Shown here one piece after another: positions 9,735 to 19,866 of a stretch of DNA of 64,000 nt (position 1 is the stretch's first letter; every line of letters starts with the position of its first letter). The notes below the pieces were generated by a model. The model saw only the letters and a list, made by a program, of their open reading frames with translations. It did not search any database and was not told the origin of the DNA. The DNA is taken from positions 156,089,705 to 156,153,704 of the forward strand of contig CM053034.1 of NCBI GenBank assembly GCA_028564925.1, written 5' to 3'. A program made the position numbers and the translations under genes. This DNA is from Lithobates sylvaticus. Lineage: Eukaryota; Chordata; Amphibia; Anura; Ranidae.

Positions 9735-11482
9735 TGTCACGTACCTGGTGGTGCGAGCCCGAGATTGCAGGGAGAGGCCTCCCTTGCGTCTCCCACTCCT
9801 GGTCCCCTGGCGTGGAAACAGGAGAGCCAGGAGTGAGGAGGAGCACGGGTGCCTGGCAGGATCAGCAGACCGGTGAGCAGGAAGCAGGTTAGCAGAGCTG
9901 GCAGGATCTTTGGCAAGCAGGCTCACAGGTAAACTGGATAGCAGAGCTGGCAGGATCTTTGGCAAGCAGGCTCACAGGTAAACTGGATAGCAGAGCTGGC
10001 AGGATCTTTGGCAAGCAGGCTCACAGGTAAACTGGATAGCAGAGCTGGCAGGATCTTTGGCAAGCAGGCTCACAGGTAAACTGGATAGCAGAGCTGGCAG
10101 GATCTTTGGCAAGCAGGCTCACAGGTAAACTGGATAGCAGAGCTGGCAGGATCTTTGGCAAGCAGGCTCACAGGTAAACTGGATAGCAGAGCTGGCAGGA
10201 TCTTTGGCAAGCAGGCTCACAGGTAAACTGGATAGCAGAGCTGGCAGGATCTTTGGCAAGCAGGCTCACAGGTAAACTGGATAGCAGAGCTGGCAGGATC
10301 TTTGGCAAGCAGGCTCACAGGTAAACTGGATAGCAGAGCTGGCAGGATCTTTGGCAAGCAGGCTCACAGGTAAACTGGATAGCAGAGCTGGCAGGATCTT
10401 TGGCAAGCAGGCTCACAGGTAAACTGGATAGCAGAGCCGGCAGGATCCTTGGCAAGCAGGCTCACAGGTAAACTGGATAGCAGAGCTGGCAGGATCTTTG
10501 GCAAGCAGGCTCACAGGTAAACTGGATAGCAGAGCTGGCAGGATCTTTGGCAAGCAGGCTCACAGGTAAACTGGATAGCAGAGCTGGCAGGATCTTTGAC
10601 AAGCAGGCTCACAGGTAAACTGGATAGCAGAGCTGAAGCAGGCTCACAGGTAAACCGGATAGCAGAGCTGACAGGAACTGGACAACGGCTTGGCAAGCAG
10701 GTTCACAGGTAAACTGGATAGCAGAGCTGAAGCAGGCTCACAGGTAAACTGGATAGCAGAGCTGAAGCAGGCTCACAGGTAAACCGGATAGCAGAGCTGA
10801 AAGGAACTTTGGCAAGCAGGCTCACAGGTAAACTGGATAGCAGAGCTGAAGCAGGCTCACAGGTAAACTGGATAGCAGAGCTGAAGCAGGCTCACAGGTA
10901 AACCGGATAGCAGAGCTGACAGGAACTTTGGCAAGCAGGCTCACAGGTCAAACTGGATAGCAGAGCTGAAGCAGGCTCACAGGTAAACTTGGATAGCAGA
11001 GCTGACAGGAACTGGAAGCAGGAAACAGAACCACTGAATGGGCTGGAGACCAACAGGTGATCAGGTTCGTTACAGGAATCAGACTGCAAACTGGACAGAG
11101 ACTTTGCAGGGAACCAGAGTTCATCAAGAAGTCAGGTAATGAATCTGAACTGGGAGCAAGGTACAATGGATCAGGCAGGAGGATGGTCATAGGAAGCCGG
11201 GGTCGGGTACAGGCAGAAAGCTGGATAGTCTATGGCAAGCCGGGTCAAGGAACAGATATAACAGGATCAGGTTTAATTACACCACCACGCTGTAGAGCAG
11301 ACAGCAAAGACCGTCTGCACAGGTCAGGCTTAAATAGGCCGGCTGGTGCTAACTAGAGCGCGCGCCCATCTCCCTGTGCGCGGTTGTGCACGTGCCCGCG
11401 CCCGGGCGCGCATGCGCATGCTCAATGGAATCTGAGGGCCGGGACGGCCCGGGTTTAAGTTTCTGGCAGGATCTTCATGACA
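9735..11482 (-). repeat. Chromovirus 3' LTR (left on plus strand)
   Basis: It is bounded by TGTCA and TGACA. Most of its length (about 9890-11010) is a tandem array. The non-repeat part nearer 11350-11480 is very GC-rich and contains GCATGCGCATG, and probably serves as the U3 promoter region on the minus strand. Confidence 0.92.
9895..11010. repeat. 49-bp and 35-bp tandem array in left LTR
   Basis: About 15 copies of a 49-bp unit (GGCAGGATCTTTGGCAAGC then AGGCTCACAGGTAAACTGGA) run from about 9900 to 10634. They pass into interleaved 35-bp units lacking a 14-bp segment. Unit sequence is highly uniform in the first block and more mixed in the second, so expansion of the 49-bp block is recent. 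Confidence 0.92.
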
Positions 11483-14400
11483 TTGCCCCCCTCCTAGGGG
11501 CAACCTCCGGGTGCCCCTCTGGGCAAATCTCTCAGGATGTGCTCTCTTAAAGGCTTGAACTAGACTCTTAGCGTGGATATTACACTCGGGCTCCCAGGAA
11601 TTCTCTTCAGGACCATATCCCTTCCATTTGATCAAGAACTGATTCTGATTTCTCCTTCTTCTAACATTTAGTATGGCCTCCACTTCATATTCTTCCTCGC
11701 CATCTATCAGGACTGGATCCGGGGGTACAGTCCTTCTGTTGGGAAAGGGGTTGGGAGTGGAGGGTTTTAACAGAGAAACATGAAAGACCGGATGGACCTT
11801 GAGGGAGTCAGGAAGTTCCAACTCATAGGCTACTTCATTAATTTTTCGTTTGACTGGGAAGGGACCTAAAAACTTAGGGCCCAGTTTTTTCGAGGGACAA
11901 GCCATCCTCAGATTCAAGGTAGAGAGCCATACTGTGTCACCCGGTGCCAGTACCAATTCTCCACGCCTCTTTCGGTCAAAGACCGTCTTGTTATGTTCCT
12001 GGGTCCGGGCCATGGTGTCCTGCAGGAGTCGGTTATTGGAAGCAAAGAAGTCAATCTTTTTCTGAACTGCGGGCACAGTACATTCGGGAAGAGAATTGGG
12101 CAGGAATGAAGGATGAAAGCCATAGTTGGCGAAGAAGGGCGTCTGTTGGGTGGCCGAGTGGATAGCATTGTTATATGCAAATTCGGCAACTGGTAACAGG
12201 GAGATCCAATCGTCTTGGGAGAAGGAAGAAAAGCACCGTAGATATTGTTCCAGGGTCTGATTGGTTCTTTCGGTCTGCCCATTGGTTTGAGGGTGATAAG
12301 CGGATGAAAACGATAGTTCAATGTTGAGGGCCTTGCAGAGCGATTTCCAGAACCGAGAGGTGAATTGTACCCCTCGGTCGGACACTATGTTGGCCGGTAC
12401 CCCATGGAGTCTGATGACTTCTCGGATGAACACTTGTGCAGTTTCTGAGGCAGAAGGGGTGCCCTTCATAGGAACAAAGTGTGCCATCTTTGACAGACGA
12501 TCAACTATCACGAAGATCGTAGTGTGGTCCTCTGCTGGGGGTAGTTCCACGATGAAGTGTATGGACAGCATTTTCCAGGGACGATCTGGGACTGGCAGTG
12601 GCTTGAGTAGGCCCCAGGCTTTGGTTCTGTAACTCTTGCTCCGTATACACACAGTGCATGTTTCCACAAATTTCCTGCAGTCTTCCCTTAGCTGAGGCCA
12701 CCAGAAGGTACGTTGTACCAATTCAGTGGTTTTGGTGATACCGAAGTGTCCGGCAAGTCTATGATCATGGCACAATTCCAGGACGGTTACCCGCAGACCC
12801 TCGGGAATGAAAATCTTATCCCCATGCCACAATAGCCCATCCTTGGCCCGCAACCCAGGACCGGGAGTGGGTATGAGGCCACTGGAAGCCCGCCTGAGCC
12901 GGGACAGCAGGTCTTCCTGTAGCAGGAGGAAATTTCCAGGGGCAAGGATAGTGTCTGGAGGGGAACCATCCTGGGATTTGTGATACATACAAGACAGAGC
13001 GTCCGGCTTCGCGTTTTTGGAACCCGGACGATAGGTCACGTGAAAAGTAAAACGAGAGAAAAATAAGGCCCAACGGGCCTGTCTAGGTTTCAACCTCTTG
13101 GCAGTCTTCAAGTACTCTAGATTCTTGTGATCCGTGAAGATCAAGATTGGATGAGTAGCCCCTTCCAGCAGGTAGCGCCATTCCTCGAGGGCGGTCTTTA
13201 TAGCCAGTAATTCCCGATCTCCCACATCATAGTTCTTCTCGGCTGGGGACAGTTTTCGTGAGAAGAATGCCACGGGGTGTAGCAGGGCCTTGATGCCCTG
13301 TCTCTGGGACAGGATGGCCCCTACAGCTATCTCCGAGGCATCCACTTCTAAAACAAAGGGTAGAGAAGGATCTGGATGCTTCAGGATAGGAGCTGAGGTA
13401 AAGAGCCCTTTGAGGGCCTCGAAGGCCCCCTGGGCCTCAGGAGACCAATGAAAACGGGTACCTTGTTTGGTGAGTTGAGTAATGGGTGCCACTATGGCCG
13501 AGAATCCCTTGATGAATTTGCGATAAAAATTGGCGAAGCCAATGAATCGCTGGATCCCCTTTTTACCTGTGGGAACAGGCCAGTCCAGGATGGCTGAGTT
13601 CTTCTGGGGGTCCATCCGGATGCCTCTACTGGAGATGATCAAGCCTAGGAAGGGTATGCTTTCTACCTCAAAGAGGCATTTTTCGGCCTTGGCATAGAGG
13701 CCATGTTGCCGGAGGCGGCCCAGAACACTTTTAACATGTCCACGATGCAACTCTAGGGAGGAAGAGAAAATTAGTATGTCATCAAGATAAACAACAGCAA
13801 AAACATCAAGGAAGTCCCGAAGCACATCGTTTATGAAAGACTGGAAGGTAGCGGGGGCGTTACAGAGTCCGAACGGCATCACCAGGTACTCAAAGTGCCC
13901 AAATCGAGACCGAAATGCCGTCTTCCATTCATCCCCATCCTTTATACGAACTAAATTGTACGCCCCTCTGAGGTCCAGTTTGGAAAAGATGGAGGCTGTG
14001 CCAAGCCTCTGAAACAGTTCAGGTATCAGGGGAAGCGGGTAGCGATTTTTGACAGTGACCTCGTTTAGGGCACGATAGTCCACACAGGGTCTGAGAGAAT
14101 GGTCCTTCTTCTCTACGAAAAATATTTCTGCACCTGCAGGAGATGTAGATGGGCGGATAAAACCTTTTTTCAAGTTATCATCAATGTAGTCTTTCAATTT
14201 CCCCTGCTCCACCTCTGTTAACAGAAAAACCCTACCGAAGGGAATCTTGGCCCCGGGAAGGAGTTCAATGGGACAGTCATAGGGCCTGTGGGGTGGCAGC
14301 ACATCTGCCCTTTGTTTGCTGAACACATCCAGGTAGGCATAGTAGGCTTCGGGGATGGACTGACGTAGACCTGCCTCGGTTTCTAGGCAGAGCAAAGCGG

Positions 14401-15100
14401 AGGGTCCTGCGGGGACCATGGAGCCGCAGGACCTTTGGCAGTAGGGAGAGGAAAAGGCCACTTCTCCTGTGGACCAGTTGATGACCGGGTTGTGTGCTTG
14501 CAGCCAGGGGATCCCTAGAATGACTGGGAACAAGGGAGAAGAGATTATGTCCAGACGTAACAGTTCTTGATGTGACTCTGAGATCACTGTGTGCAATGGG
14601 GCAGTCTCCTGAGTCACTGGGCCAGATTTAATGGTGGACCCATCCGCCAGATGGACGGACAGGCCCTGTTCCCTTGGACGGAGAGGAATTCGATGCCGGG
14701 CAGCAAAAACAGAGTCCATGAAGCAACTACAGGCCCCAGAGTCAATGATAGCAGTGGTCCGCAGGGTCCTTCCTGGGAGCTGGAAGGAAACAGAAAGGGC
14801 AAGATGAGATGAAACCCCGGTCACAGGATCCACATAACTGGAGAGAATAGTGGGGAACTTACGGAGTTTAGCTGGGCAATTCCGGACATAGTGACCAGGC
14901 TCTCCGCAGTCTCTGGCGTTCTGCTGGAGTGAGAGAGGGCCGCAGGAGTCCAAGTTGCATGGGTTCTGATGCCGAGGAAGTATGAACAGGTTTAACAGAG
15001 GGAGCAGTGCGGAAATGACTTGGGGCCCTGGGGAGCATCCAGGTAGGTCTTGGGGACCCCAAGGTTCGTTCGGCCCTACGCTCCCGTAGGCGCCGGTCAA
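11330..15100 (-). CDS. pol: Chromovirus Pol polyprotein (1256 aa frame)
   Basis: In order: a CCHC-like knuckle CGEPGHYVRNC (about 65-75); an aspartic protease with DSGA (about 120-123); reverse transcriptase (about 280-470) with YLDD at 438-441; RNase H with VLEVDASE (about 583-590) and TDHKN (656-660); an integrase zinc finger with its His pair near 778-785 and Cys pair near 815-818; an integrase core (about 840-960) including SDRG and YHPQTNGQTER; and a chromodomain (about 1136-1190) with FLIKWKGYGPEENSWEP. Length and order are normal for vertebrate chromoviruses. The 3' end of the frame runs about 50 codons into the LTR. The chromodomain is expected to direct integration to particular chromatin. 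The frame overlaps gag in another register. Confidence 0.93.
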   Translation of the reverse strand: MTGAYGSVGPNEPWGPQDLPGCSPGPQVISALLPLLNLFILPRHQNPCNLDSCGPLSLQQNARDCGEPGHYVRNCPAKLRKFPTILSSYVDPVTGVSSHLALSVSFQLPGRTLRTTAIIDSGACSCFMDSVFAARHRIPLRPREQGLSVHLADGSTIKSGPVTQETAPLHTVISESHQELLRLDIISSPLFPVILGIPWLQAHNPVINWSTGEVAFSSPYCQRSCGSMVPAGPSALLCLETEAGLRQSIPEAYYAYLDVFSKQRADVLPPHRPYDCPIELLPGAKIPFGRVFLLTEVEQGKLKDYIDDNLKKGFIRPSTSPAGAEIFFVEKKDHSLRPCVDYRALNEVTVKNRYPLPLIPELFQRLGTASIFSKLDLRGAYNLVRIKDGDEWKTAFRSRFGHFEYLVMPFGLCNAPATFQSFINDVLRDFLDVFAVVYLDDILIFSSSLELHRGHVKSVLGRLRQHGLYAKAEKCLFEVESIPFLGLIISSRGIRMDPQKNSAILDWPVPTGKKGIQRFIGFANFYRKFIKGFSAIVAPITQLTKQGTRFHWSPEAQGAFEALKGLFTSAPILKHPDPSLPFVLEVDASEIAVGAILSQRQGIKALLHPVAFFSRKLSPAEKNYDVGDRELLAIKTALEEWRYLLEGATHPILIFTDHKNLEYLKTAKRLKPRQARWALFFSRFTFHVTYRPGSKNAKPDALSCMYHKSQDGSPPDTILAPGNFLLLQEDLLSRLRRASSGLIPTPGPGLRAKDGLLWHGDKIFIPEGLRVTVLELCHDHRLAGHFGITKTTELVQRTFWWPQLREDCRKFVETCTVCIRSKSYRTKAWGLLKPLPVPDRPWKMLSIHFIVELPPAEDHTTIFVIVDRLSKMAHFVPMKGTPSASETAQVFIREVIRLHGVPANIVSDRGVQFTSRFWKSLCKALNIELSFSSAYHPQTNGQTERTNQTLEQYLRCFSSFSQDDWISLLPVAEFAYNNAIHSATQQTPFFANYGFHPSFLPNSLPECTVPAVQKKIDFFASNNRLLQDTMARTQEHNKTVFDRKRRGELVLAPGDTVWLSTLNLRMACPSKKLGPKFLGPFPVKRKINEVAYELELPDSLKVHPVFHVSLLKPSTPNPFPNRRTVPPDPVLIDGEEEYEVEAILNVRRRRNQNQFLIKWKGYGPEENSWEPECNIHAKSLVQAFKRAHPERFAQRGTRRLPLGGGQCHEDPARNLNPGRPGPQIPLSMRMRARARARAQPRTGRWARALVSTSRPI

Positions 15101-15797
15101 TTTGGATGCTTAGGTCTATGAGGGAGTTCAGGGTCTGGGGCACCCCTACTCTGGCGAGCTCATCCTTGAGCGCGTCTGAGAGGCCCATACGGAATTGGTG
15201 ACGGAGAGCAGCATCGTTCCAGTCGGTGTCGGCACCCCAACGCCTGAACTCAGCCACATAGTCCTCTGCTGGTCTTCGACCCTGTTGGAGAGAACGTAGG
15301 GCGGCTTCCGCAGTGGTTGAGAGTTGGGGGTCCTCGTATAACTGCGCCATGGCGTCAAAGAAGGTGGAGAGACTGGTTAATGCTGCATCTTTTTGTTCCA
15401 CAAGACGGTGGGCCCAGATTTGGGGATCCCCAGTCAGTAGGGCTACCACAAAGCCCACCTTGGTGGTCTCTAGAGAAAAGGTCCTAGGTTGCAGAGCAAA
15501 ATGGAGTTCACAGGAGTTGCGGAAAGTTCTGAAGCTACCACGGGCACCTGAAAATTTCTCTGGAGTAGGAACCTTGGGCTCAGGTGGTAGCATCACTATA
15601 GTCTGGGTAGGTGCAGGCCCCGTTGGGGGTATTGCCGGGTGAGGAGTTCCTTGGGTACTGGATGGACCAGACAAGGCCAGTACCCGCTCCTCCAGCCGGG
15701 TGTACCCTTGCTGGAGGTTCTTCACCGCCTCGGTCAGACCTGCCAGGTGTTGGCATAACCCCTCCATGGCGGGGGCTCCCTGCTCGGGCTCAGACAT
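14868..15797 (-). CDS. gag: Chromovirus Gag (309 aa)
   Basis: It starts 13 bp inside the right LTR boundary, at MSEPEQGAPAMEG. An N-terminal helix with a coiled-coil look (about 10-45) is followed by a proline-rich stretch and a retrotransposon Gag capsid domain (about 75-230), recognisable by VALLTGDPQIWAHRLVE and AEDYVAEFRRW. A basic C-terminal part follows. The zinc knuckle is reached in the overlapping pol frame. Size and order fit Ty3/Gypsy Gag of the Sushi/Mart group, whose domesticated relatives in mammals include PEG10 and RTL1. The overlap with pol (14868-15100) is consistent with frameshift read-through known in the family. Confidence 0.9.
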   Translation of the reverse strand: MSEPEQGAPAMEGLCQHLAGLTEAVKNLQQGYTRLEERVLALSGPSSTQGTPHPAIPPTGPAPTQTIVMLPPEPKVPTPEKFSGARGSFRTFRNSCELHFALQPRTFSLETTKVGFVVALLTGDPQIWAHRLVEQKDAALTSLSTFFDAMAQLYEDPQLSTTAEAALRSLQQGRRPAEDYVAEFRRWGADTDWNDAALRHQFRMGLSDALKDELARVGVPQTLNSLIDLSIQIDRRLRERRAERTLGSPRPTWMLPRAPSHFRTAPSVKPVHTSSASEPMQLGLLRPSLTPAERQRLRRAWSLCPELPS

Positions 15798-15810
15798 GGC
15801 TGTCTGCTAC

Positions 15811-17702
15811 TGTCACGTACCTGGTGGTGCGAGCCCGAGATTGCAGGGAGAGGCCTCCCTTGCGTCTCCCACTCCTGGTCCCCTGGCGTGGGAACAGGAG
15901 AGCCAGGAGTGAGGAGGAGCACGGGTGCCTGGCAGGATCAACAGACCGGTGAGCAGGAAGCAGGTTAGCAGAGCTGGCAGGATCTTTGGCAAGCAGGCTC
16001 ACAGGTAAACTGGATAGCAGAGCTGGCAGGATCTTTGGCAAGCAGGCTCACAGGTAAACTGGATAGCAGAGCTGGCAGGATCTTTGGCAAGCAGGCTCAC
16101 AGGTAAACTGGATAGCAGAGCTGGCAGGATCTTTGGCAAGCAGGCTCACAGGTAAACTGGATAGCAGAGCTGGCAGGATCTTTGGCAAGCAGGCTCACAG
16201 GTAAACTGGATAGCAGAGCTGGCAGGATCTTTGGCAAGCAGGCTCACAGGTAAACTGGATAGCAGAGCTGGCAGGATCTTTGGCAAGCAGGCTCACAGGT
16301 AAACTGGATAGCAGAGCTGGCAGGATCTTTGGCAAGCAGGCTCACAGGTAAACTGGATAGCAGAGCTGGCAGGATCTTTGGCAAGCAGGCTCACAGGTAA
16401 ACTGGATAGCAGAGCTGGCAGGATCTTTGGCAAGCAGGCTCACAGGTAAACTGGATAGCAGAGCTGGCAGGATCTTTGGCAAGCAGGCTCACAGGTAAAC
16501 TGGACAGCAGAGCCGGCAGGATCCTTGGCAAGCAGGCTCACAGGTAAACTGGATAGCAGAGCTGGCAGGATCTTTGGCAAGCAGGCTCACAGGTAAACTG
16601 GATAGCAGAGCTGGCAGGATCTTTGGCAAGCAGGCTCACAGGTAAACTGGACAGCAGAGCCGGCAGGATCCTTGGCAAGCAGGCTCACAGGTAAACTGGA
16701 TAGCAGAGCTGGCAGGATCTTTGGCAAGCAGGCTCACAGGTAAACTGGATAGCAGAGCTGGCAGGATCTTTGGCAAGCAGGCTCACAGGTAAACTGGATA
16801 GCAGAGCTGGCAGGATCTTTGACAAGCAGGCTCACAGGTAAACTGGATAGCAGAGCTGAAGCAGGCTCACAGGTAAACTGGATAGCAGAGCTGACAGGAA
16901 CTGGACAACGGCTTGGCAAGCAGGTTCACAGGTAAACTGGATAGCAGAGCTGAAGCAGGCTCACAGGTAAACTGGATAGCAGAGCTGAAGCAGGCTCACA
17001 GGTAAACCGGATAGCAGAGCTGAAAGGAACTTTGGCAAGCAGGCTCACAGGTAAACTGGATAGCAGAGCTGAAGCAGGCTCACAGGTAAACTGGATAGCA
17101 GAGCTGAAGCAGGCTCACAGGTAAACTGGATAGCAGAGCTGACAGGAACTTTGGCAAGCAGGCTCACAGGTAAACTGGATAGCAGAGCTGAAGCAGGTTC
17201 ACAGGTAAACCGGATAGCAGAGCTGACAGGAACTGGAAGCAGGAAACAGAACCACTGAATGGGCTGGAGACCAACAGGTGATCAGGTTCGTTACAGGAAT
17301 CAGACTGCAAACTGGACAGAGACTTTGCAGGGAACCAGAGTTCATCAAGAAGTCAGGTAATGAATCTGAACTGGAGCAAGGTACAATGGATCAGGCAGGA
17401 GGATGGTCATAGGAAGCCGGGGTCGGGTACAGGCAGAAAGCTGGATAGTCTATGGCAAGCCGGGTCAAGGAACAGATATAACAGGATCAGGTTTAATTAC
17501 ACCACAACGCTGTAGAGCAGACAGCAAAGACCGTCTGCACAGGTCAGGCTTAAATAGGCCGGCTGGTGCTAACTAGAGCGCGCGCCCGTCTCCCTGTGCG
17601 CGGTTGTGCACGTGCCCGCGCCCGGGCGCGCATGCGCATGCGCAATGGAATCTGAGGGCCGGGACGGCCCGGGTTTAAGTTTCTGGCAGGATCTTCATGA
17701 CA
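15811..17702 (-). repeat. Chromovirus 5' LTR (right on plus strand)
   Basis: It matches the left LTR but is 144 bp longer, close to three more 49-bp units. On the minus strand the sequence just inside the LTR shows no canonical TGG-type primer site before the gag ATG. Self-priming is known in some chromoviruses, but I cannot show it here. Confidence 0.92.
15965..17235. repeat. 49-bp and 35-bp tandem array in right LTR
   Basis: This is the same two-block design as the left LTR, with about 18 rather than 15 full 49-bp units. Variants CAGAGCCGGCAGGATCC appear at two separate places, suggesting unit-level duplication after the variant arose. Confidence 0.92.
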
Positions 17703-17707
17703 CAGGG

Positions 17708-19125
17708 TCTCCAGACTTGGTGAACCATGTTGAGAGGTTGGTGGAGGGTGTGAGGGTACAGGATAGAAATCGGTCATGGGCTCTGGCGTACACGCAGTGG
17801 CGGGCGGAAGTGTCAACCAGCATCAAGCTGATTGTGCAATCTCTGTATAAAGTGGCCTGATGAGTTAGCATCACAGCTCAGTAAGATCTTCAGCCTGGAT
17901 TGTACCAGTTTGGATTGTGAAAGGTGTTAGGCTGTATGATCCCATATACAGAAGTGCGGACTTGGTCTGTATGTTTGGCATCAATGGGCTTACTGATTGG
18001 GGATTCTATCTTGTCGCATTTGAGGCTAAATCACCCACATGTGATCAGAGGAGATGGAAGCAGGTTGATACTTCCCTCGGTCGGAAGCAGGACCATGATG
18101 TCCTTTGTATGCCAGGTCAATGCATCATGGTGGTGAACGTAAAAATGTTGGGAAGTTATTTTAGGGATCATTGCTGGGGAGGAAGCACCTGGGTGTCATT
18201 TGGGACATAGACGAGTTTATTTCTTTGTCCTAAAGAATACCGATGTAACGCTAGTTATAAAACTGGAAGGTTCCTTGAACCTAACCATAGGTAGAGGTGC
18301 ATGGTATACCCTGGGCATGGTCTCTGAATTCCAGGCACAGGGATGGAATTGTGTGTTTTTTTTTGTCATTTTGCAAATTTATATGTGTGATTAGACTCGA
18401 TATTTATATAGAAGGGTCTCCCATTTGTCTATGCAAGTTGAGGGACGAATTGACGGTAGGGTCTCTGTGTACAAATTAGAGACCTTGCTGCCAAGTCAGA
18501 GCCTGCAATACCGCTGTGAGCAAGCCTGCCTAATCCCTATCCATATTTACAGTAAAGGGTTATAGGGTTGAGAGCGGGGTGCGTAAAGGGATGGGATACA
18601 GATATATGTATATAGTATGGTAAAAAGTTGATTTGTATTATGGTATAGTGTGACCTATGCGTATTGTAGGTTAATAATAAGGGTGAATAAGGCCCTCCTC
18701 GAAACTTATCTAAATAATAGATCAGTATTTGAGAGCTGCTTGATATGTTGCTCTGAATGTGTACTGGTGAATGGTGAATGAATGGATACCCCTTGCCTGT
18801 ACTGCATCCGTCCTGAAAATAACGGAAAGGAGAAGATACCAAAGATACATAATGGTGACATGGAAGCTGTCGCTGAAGAAGGATGTGTCACTCAGTGGCA
18901 AAGCGGCACGTGTTGGAAAGCATAACACGGTAAGACCATTATGGACTGTTCCATAGGAGTGGTTTTTGCGCAGGTTGAAAATCACAACGCGGTAAGAAAG
19001 TCAAGGTCTGTTCTATCGATACTGGTTTGGAAACGCATGTCAGGGAAAAAACAGTTATGGACTGTTCAATAGGAGCCGTGTCTGAAGAAGGGTTTCTATG
19101 CGACTTTTAGTCGCAAAGCGGCATA
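17708..19125 (+). mobile_element. 3' internal region of the retrovirus-like element
   Basis: After the chromovirus the sequence resumes with coding-like stretches at about 17708-18210 in the place where env would lie, but no fusion peptide, transmembrane helix or other env motif could be confirmed. From about 18868 to 19125 a phrase with CTGAAGAAGG and GGCAAAGCGGCA recurs, and TATGGACTGTTC occurs twice (about 18940 and 19048). It is broken fossil sequence. Confidence 0.5.
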
Positions 19126-19861
19126 TGTTGGATTTAATATTTCTGCGGTTCACTTCCAGTTTCGCTGCAAGCCAGATTGCCAAAGTTGGCTTGGCTCAGG
19201 CCCACCTGCGGTGAAGACGGCTCCAGGCTAATAGAAACACTGCCCCTAAGTGAAGAATACAATATACTCCCTGGATTACTTTTCTGGTGTTCATTGGGTG
19301 CAAAGCAAATGGGATTGGCAAGGGGGGGGAGTTTTGAATGAGTGAGCTTGGTAAAAGAAATTAGCAGAGAGCTCCTCTCTCTGTTTTCTCTCTGTGTCTG
19401 TAGGCTGGTTGAGGAGCATGTCATGAAGATGTCTCTCTGCTAAGCGGCCATTTTGAGGCCTATCTTGGATGATGATTTTGAGGCCTAGCCACATGGACAT
19501 TTCTCTTATAGCATCGAGAAGGACAGCCACAAGGAAGGATGCGTTAAGTAGACCATTATATTGTATTTTAACTGTATAGTATATCATTGTATTGTAGCCT
19601 TGCTGTATGTTATGTAATTGTGTAACCCCCTTTTAATACACGTTAGCTTTCTTATTTCCTTGGGAAATAAATAAGATTTGATTATTCTTAAGCCGTGTGT
19701 TTGGTTTCATAACTAAATGTATTATTGTAATACTAACAGTAGCATGCGCCCATAGTTTTAACAGACTGACTAATCTACAGAGACTTGACAAAGTATATAG
19801 ATGAGATAATGTATAGATTGTAGTGGTATATCATTTTCTACAATTATTATCGAATTCTACA
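19126..19861 (+). repeat. 3' LTR of retrovirus-like element
   Basis: It is 736 bp, TG to CA, matching 4653-5432. The GACAG duplication follows immediately at 19862-19866. Confidence 0.85.
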
Positions 19862-19866
19862 GACAG

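Larger units (their letters stand above)
9735..17702 (-). mobile_element. Ty3/Gypsy chromovirus, V-clade type, looks nearly whole
   Basis: LTRs of 1748 bp (9735-11482) and 1892 bp (15811-17702) start TGTCACGTACC and end CTTCATGACA on the plus strand. The 5-bp target duplication CAGGG occurs at 9730-9734 and 17703-17707. Gag and Pol lie on the minus strand in overlapping frames; vertebrate relatives such as Sushi use ribosomal frameshifting there. Pol carries a C-terminal chromodomain, the hallmark of chromoviruses. Outside the tandem arrays I count about six LTR differences over roughly 850 bp, so it is young. By eye it looks whole or has at most very few breaks. Unusual features are the short spacing between LTR and gag and the large tandem arrays in the LTRs. 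Confidence 0.93.
4653..19861 (+). mobile_element. Retrovirus-like LTR element (nested host of a chromovirus)
   Basis: Two direct LTRs (4653-5432 and 19126-19861) start TGTTGGATTT and end TTCTACA. GACAG flanks both ends (4648-4652 and 19862-19866) as a 5-bp target duplication. Removing the chromovirus and the 7.6-8.4-kb insertion leaves roughly 6.4 kb. Parts: LTR, primer-site-like stretch, leader, Gag-like frame with zinc knuckle, internal fossil sequence, LTR. I see no reverse transcriptase, protease or integrase motif in what remains, so it looks internally reduced and broken, with several breaks. By eye the LTRs differ at roughly 2-4% of positions plus one ~34-bp length difference, so it is older than the chromovirus. 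The lineage is not assigned. Confidence 0.85.

Noticed and set aside
9895-11010. CRISPR-like regularly spaced repeats
   Set aside because: The whole 49-bp unit is repeated with no unique spacers, both LTRs carry it, and the context is a retrotransposon in a vertebrate genome.
10511-11190. Minus-strand frames of 60-80 codons in the LTR array
   Set aside because: They are translations of the 49-bp tandem units and repeat the same peptide; no protein family fits.
17917-18210. 97-codon frame as a host or env gene
   Set aside because: It has Cys and Trp residues like an ectodomain, but no signal peptide, furin site or membrane helix could be confirmed. I leave it as decayed internal sequence.
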